A stretch of DNA of 64,000 bases from Neotabrizicola shimadae (GTDB lineage: Bacteria > Pseudomonadota > Alphaproteobacteria > Rhodobacterales > Rhodobacteraceae). The stretch covers positions 2,232,001 to 2,296,000 of the forward strand of contig NZ_CP069370.1 in NCBI RefSeq assembly GCF_019623905.1, written 5' to 3'. This document shows, piece by piece, positions 60,521-64,000 of the stretch. The first letter of the stretch is position 1; each line of letters opens with the position of its first letter. The notes under the pieces were generated by a model that saw nothing but the letters and a program-made list of their open reading frames with translations, was not told the DNA's origin and ran no database searches. A program made the position numbers and the translations under genes.

Positions 60521-61282
60521 ATGCTGAAGACCCGCATCATCCCCTGTCTGGACGTGGCCGATGGCCGCGTGGTGAAGGGCGTGAACTTCGTGAACCTGAT
60601 CGACGCCGGCGATCCGGTGGAAGCGGCCCGCGCCTATGACGCGGCGGGGGCGGACGAGCTGTGTTTCCTGGACATCCATGCCACGCATGAAAACAGGGGC
60701 ACGATGTTCGACCTGGTCACGCGGACGGCGGAGCAGTGCTTCATGCCGCTGACGGTGGGCGGCGGGGTCAGGACGCCCGAGGATGTGCGGGCGCTGCTGC
60801 TGGCGGGGGCGGACAAGGTCAGCTTCAACTCGGCCGCGGTGGCGAACCCGGATGTGGTGGCCGAGGCGGCGGACCGGTTCGGCAGCCAGTGCATCGTGGT
60901 GGCCCTGGATGCCAAGACGGTGGCGCCGGGGCGGTGGGAGATCTTCACCCATGGGGGCCGCAAGCCCACCGGGATCGACGCGGTGGAATTTGCCCGCACG
61001 GTGGCGGCCAGGGGGGCGGGCGAGATCCTGCTGACCTCGATGGATCGCGACGGCACCAAGCAGGGGTTCAACATCCCGCTGACCCGGGCGATTGCCGATG
61101 CGGTGGCGATCCCGGTGATTGCCAGCGGCGGGGTGGGAAACCTGGACCACCTGGTCGAGGGCGTGCTGGAGGGCCATGCCTCGGCGGTGCTGGCGGCCTC
61201 GATCTTCCACTTCGGGACCTACACCATCGGGGAGGCCAAGGCGCGGATGGCGGAGGCGGGCATTCCCGTGCGGCTGTCATGA
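60521..61282 (+). CDS. hisF: Imidazole glycerol phosphate synthase cyclase subunit
   Basis: A 253-aa TIM-barrel synthase partner of HisH. Catalytic Asp residues are in [15 protein letters not shown] and VALDAKT; the closing [27 protein letters not shown] is typical. ATG at 60521. It overlaps hisE by 4 bp. Confidence 0.97.
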   Translation: MLKTRIIPCLDVADGRVVKGVNFVNLIDAGDPVEAARAYDAAGADELCFLDIHATHENRGTMFDLVTRTAEQCFMPLTVGGGVRTPEDVRALLLAGADKVSFNSAAVANPDVVAEAADRFGSQCIVVALDAKTVAPGRWEIFTHGGRKPTGIDAVEFARTVAARGAGEILLTSMDRDGTKQGFNIPLTRAIADAVAIPVIASGGVGNLDHLVEGVLEGHASAVLAASIFHFGTYTIGEAKARMAEAGIPVRLS

Positions 61283-61587
61283 GCGCGCTGGAGCGGCTGG
61301 CGGCGACCGTCGAGGCGCGGCGGGGGGCGGATCCGGAAACGTCCTGGACTGCCAAGCTCTTGGCCAAGGGGCCGGAGAAATGTGCCGAGAAGTTCGGCGA
61401 GGAGGCGGTCGAGGCGATCATCGAGGCGGTGAAGGGGGACCGGGCGCGGCTGACCTCGGAGGCGGCGGATGTGCTGTACCACCTGTTGGTGATGCTGGCC
61501 TCCCGGGGGGTGACGCTGGCCGAGGTCGAGGCCGAACTGGCCCGGCGCGAGGGCACCTCGGGGATCGAGGAAAAGGCCTCGCGCTGA
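61279..61587 (+). CDS. hisE: Phosphoribosyl-ATP pyrophosphatase
   Basis: A 102-aa MazG-fold pyrophosphatase. The metal motif [34 protein letters not shown] contains the conserved Glu/Asp residues (EE...EAADVLYH). It catalyses the second step of histidine synthesis. The ATG overlaps the hisF stop (ATGA). The stop codon is 1 bp from the palindrome of repeat copy 5. Confidence 0.95.
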   Translation: MSALERLAATVEARRGADPETSWTAKLLAKGPEKCAEKFGEEAVEAIIEAVKGDRARLTSEAADVLYHLLVMLASRGVTLAEVEAELARREGTSGIEEKASR

Positions 61588-61588
61588 G

Positions 61589-61663
61589 GCGTCCGAGCTC
61601 GGACGCTTTTCGCAACCAATGAATTCAATGAGTTGCGGCTCGGACTTCATGAATCGTTAAGGA
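61589..61663 (+). repeat. Palindrome-tailed dispersed repeat, copy 5 (inverted)
   Basis: Begins with GCGTCCGAGCTCGGACGC (61589-61606), then TTTTC, 16 nt and ATTCAATGAGTTG, ending in ATCGTTAAGG. It is the reverse orientation of copies 1-4. The palindrome starts right after the hisE stop and is followed by a T-run, so it may end hisE transcription. Confidence 0.9.
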
Positions 61664-61785
61664 TTCGCCGCGCCACTGCCCCTTCGGAAGCCGGAAGCCG
61701 ACGCTGCGTCACTGCTGTTGCGGGGTATCCAAGCCCGCCCGACGTCGTATCAAGGCGGCGAGGCATCCGGAGCGGAGCGGGTGGC

Positions 61786-63180
61786 ATGGACAGGGACGGC
61801 ATCGTGGCACGGGTGGCGGCGCTGCGCGCGGGGAATGACGCGCGACGCCTGACCTTTGGCATGGCCGAACGGCGCGCGGCGCTGGAGCGGCTGGCAGCGG
61901 CGGTCAAGGCCGAGGAAGCGACGATCCTTGCGGCGCTACGCGAGGATTTCGGCAAGCCGGCCCCCGAGACGGTGCTGACCGAGATCCTGCCGGTGCTGCA
62001 GGAGATCGGCCATGCGCGGCGGCACCTGCGGGCCTGGATGGCGCCGCGGCGGGTGGGCGGGTCGCTGAACACCCTTGGCACAAGTGCACGCATCGTGCCG
62101 CAGGCAAGGGGCACCTGCCTGATCATCGCGCCCTGGAACTACCCTTTCCTTCTGGCGATTGGTCCGCTGATCTCGGCCTTGGCCGCGGGCAACGCGGCGG
62201 TGATCAAGCCGTCGGAGATGACGCCCGCGACCTCGGCCCTGATCGCCCGGCTGGTGGCCGGTGCGTTTCCGCCCGATCTGGTTACGGTGATCGAAGGCGG
62301 GCGGGAGGTGGCAGAGGTCTTGCTGGACCAGCCCTTCGACCATGTGTTCTTCACCGGCAGCCCGGCAGTCGGGCGGATCGTCATGGCGGCGGCGGCGAAG
62401 CACCTGGCCTCGGTCACGCTGGAACTGGGCGGCAAGTCGCCCTGCATCGTGGGACCGGGGGCGGATCTTGACCGGGCGGCGGCCTGGATTGCCTTCGGCA
62501 AGTTCGCCAATGCCGGGCAGACCTGCATCGCGCCGGATCATCTGTTCGTGCACGAGACGGTGAAGGACGCCTTTCTGGGCAAGCTGCGCGCGCGGATTTC
62601 GCGGGCCTATGGCGCCGGCGCCAGCAGCCCGCATCTGGCGCGGATCGTGAACGATGGCCATGCCGCCCGGTTGGCGGGGCTGGTGCGCGATGCGGTTGCC
62701 AAGGGCGCGCGGGTGGTGCTGGACGGCGGGCAAGACGGGCGGGCGATGGGGCCGACCCTGCTCGAGGCGGTGACGCCCGAGATGGAGATCGACCGCGAGG
62801 AAATCTTCGGCCCGGTGCTGCCGGTGATGACCTACCGCGACGAGGCCGAGGTAATCGCCCGCATCAACGCGCGACCGAAGCCGTTGGCGCTGTACGTCTT
62901 CGACCGCGACCGGGCGCGGGTGGACCGGGTGGTGGGGGCCACCACATCGGGCAGCGTGGGGGTGAACCTGACGGTGGTGCAGTTCAGCCATGCCGGCCTG
63001 CCCTTTGGCGGCGTGGGCAATTCGGGCCTTGGCGCGGCGCATGGGGAGCACGGCTTTCGCGCCTTCAGCCATGAGCGCGCGGTGCTGGCAAACCGCTTTT
63101 CCGCGCTGCCTGCGGTGTTTCCGCCCTATACGGCGGGCGTGAAACGGTTGATCGGTCTGGCGCGGCGGATGCTGGGGTAG
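61786..63180 (+). CDS. Aldehyde dehydrogenase (coniferyl-aldehyde-dehydrogenase-like)
   Basis: A 464-aa ALDH of the shorter, membrane-tail type. Motifs are LIIAPWNYPFLLAIGPLISALAAGNAAVIKPSEM, VTLELGGKSPCIVGPGADL and the catalytic Cys in KFANAGQTCIAPDHLFVH. ATG at 61786 follows AGCGGAGCGG. A hydrophobic C-terminal end (YTAGVKRLIGLARRMLG) may reach the membrane. It is followed 3 bp later by a GMC oxidoreductase, so the pair may oxidise an alcohol to the acid. Confidence 0.88.
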   Translation: MDRDGIVARVAALRAGNDARRLTFGMAERRAALERLAAAVKAEEATILAALREDFGKPAPETVLTEILPVLQEIGHARRHLRAWMAPRRVGGSLNTLGTSARIVPQARGTCLIIAPWNYPFLLAIGPLISALAAGNAAVIKPSEMTPATSALIARLVAGAFPPDLVTVIEGGREVAEVLLDQPFDHVFFTGSPAVGRIVMAAAAKHLASVTLELGGKSPCIVGPGADLDRAAAWIAFGKFANAGQTCIAPDHLFVHETVKDAFLGKLRARISRAYGAGASSPHLARIVNDGHAARLAGLVRDAVAKGARVVLDGGQDGRAMGPTLLEAVTPEMEIDREEIFGPVLPVMTYRDEAEVIARINARPKPLALYVFDRDRARVDRVVGATTSGSVGVNLTVVQFSHAGLPFGGVGNSGLGAAHGEHGFRAFSHERAVLANRFSALPAVFPPYTAGVKRLIGLARRMLG

Positions 63181-63183
63181 GTG

Positions 63184-64000
63184 ATGGAGCATGATATCAT
63201 CATCGTTGGCGCGGGCTCGGCGGGCTGCGTTCTGGCGAACCGGCTGTCGGCCGATCCGACGCGGCGGGTCTGCCTGATCGAGGCGGGGCCCAAGGACCGC
63301 AACCCGCTGATCCACATCCCGCTTGGGCTGGCGCTTCTGGCACGGAGCCGACGGGTGAACTGGGGCTATGCGACCGAGCCGGAGCCGGCGCTGGCGGGGC
63401 GGCGGCTTTATTGGCCGCGGGGCATGACGCTTGGCGGGTCAAGTTCGATCAACGCGATGATCTACATGCGGGGGCATCCGGAGGACTACCGGGGCTGGGG
63501 CCGCGCGGCAGGGCCGATGTGGGACTGGCCGCGGATGCGCGAGCTGTTCCTGCGGCTGGAAGACAATGGCGCGATAGCCGATGGGCATCATGGGGTCGGC
63601 GGGCCACTTTCGGTGCAGGACTTGCGGGCGCCCAATCCCCTGAGCCGGGCTTTCGTGGAAGCGGCGGGGGCGGTGGGGTTGCCGGTGCTGGGCGAGTTCA
63701 ATGGCGCGGCGCAGGAGGGCGCGGCGCTCTACCAGGTGACGCAGAAAAACGGCCAAAGGTTCAGCGCGGCGCGGGCCTTCTTGGAGCCAGTGCGCGGGCG
63801 GCGGAATCTGGAGGTGCTCACCGGGGCGCAGGTGGAACGGGTGCTGTTCGAGGGCCGCCGCGCCGTGGCGGTGCGGCTGGCGGGGCGCGACTTGCGGCTG
63901 AGGCCGGGCGGCGAGGTGGTGCTCTGCGGGGGGGCGGTGAACTCGCCCCAGCTTCTGATGCTGTCGGGCATCGGGCCGGGGGCGGAATTGAGCCGCATGG
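63184..64000 (+). CDS. GMC-family oxidoreductase (3' truncated)
   Basis: FAD-dependent alcohol dehydrogenase or oxidase; 272 codons are in the window and the gene continues past its end. The flavin motif DIIIVGAGSAGCVLANRL is at the N terminus. GMC signature 1 is seen near YWPRGMTLGGSSSINAMIYMRG, and signature 2 begins at GGAVNSPQLLMLSGIGP. The GTG at 63181 or the ATG at 63184 is the start. Choline-dehydrogenase-like; substrate unknown. Confidence 0.88.
   Translation, partial: MEHDIIIVGAGSAGCVLANRLSADPTRRVCLIEAGPKDRNPLIHIPLGLALLARSRRVNWGYATEPEPALAGRRLYWPRGMTLGGSSSINAMIYMRGHPEDYRGWGRAAGPMWDWPRMRELFLRLEDNGAIADGHHGVGGPLSVQDLRAPNPLSRAFVEAAGAVGLPVLGEFNGAAQEGAALYQVTQKNGQRFSAARAFLEPVRGRRNLEVLTGAQVERVLFEGRRAVAVRLAGRDLRLRPGGEVVLCGGAVNSPQLLMLSGIGPGAELSRM

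Overview
The window is about 64 kb of very GC-rich DNA from an alphaproteobacterium. It most likely belongs to the Rhodobacteraceae/Paracoccaceae (a Rhodobacter, Gemmobacter or Tabrizicola-like organism). Evidence for this is the divergent pcaQ-pcaDCHGB layout, the rplU-rpmA and rplY-pth neighbourhoods, the hisB-hisH-hisA-hisF-hisE order with extra genes between, and a copy of the alphaproteobacterial GGAAAACCGG...CACTTTTCC palindromic repeat. No transposase, phage gene, CRISPR array, tRNA or rRNA was recognised. Genus is an inference.

Layout. 0-2.6 kb: end of a CUT1-type sugar ABC transporter (two permeases, ATPase). 2.6-7.3 kb, minus strand: a four-gene sugar operon (FucI/AraA-fold isomerase, split transketolase, FGGY kinase). 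7.6-12.7 kb, plus strand: a divergent CUT2 ribose-type ABC transporter with a DUF2291 lipoprotein and a DeoR-family regulator. Together these look like uptake, isomerisation, phosphorylation and transketolase cleavage of one unidentified sugar. 12.8-20.6 kb: 4-hydroxybenzoate and protocatechuate catabolism (pobR/pobA; pcaQ with pcaDCHGB). 20.7-24.4 kb: a methyltransferase, a choline-kinase-like phosphotransferase, a WYL regulator and a glycosyltransferase. 24.4-28.2 kb: heme use operon hmuSTUV. 28.4-32.2 kb: an SbcD/SbcC-like nuclease/ATPase pair. 32.2-35.6 kb: a FIST-domain sensor and a PAS hybrid histidine kinase, resembling NosP/NahK. 35.7-38.3 kb: an aldehyde dehydrogenase and two GNAT acetyltransferases. 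38.5-39.3 kb: ribosomal proteins L27 and L21. 39.5-42.9 kb: a class A beta-lactamase, small membrane proteins and a pair of secreted paralogues. 43.0-47.0 kb: nrdR-ribD, pth, a glycosyltransferase and rplY. 47.2-54.9 kb: an MFS permease, an lldD-type oxidase, trpA, a MEKHLA protein, ychF, a DUF1194 protein and an ABC-F ATPase. 55.4-61.6 kb: suhB and the his genes. 61.8-64 kb: an aldehyde dehydrogenase followed by a truncated GMC oxidoreductase.

The most unusual content is non-coding. Five copies of a roughly 74-bp element end in an identical perfect 18-bp palindrome (GCGTCCGAGCTCGGACGC), and four of the five begin at or within 2 nt of a stop codon. Base composition also changes strand: the plus strand is C-rich up to about 55 kb whichever way genes point, and G-rich after about 58 kb. 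The one repeat copy beyond that switch is in the opposite orientation to the other four. Together this suggests a replication-polarity boundary, such as an origin or an inversion breakpoint, near 56-58 kb. Two genes also have their stop-codon regions tandemly triplicated, in 13-bp and 40-bp units.
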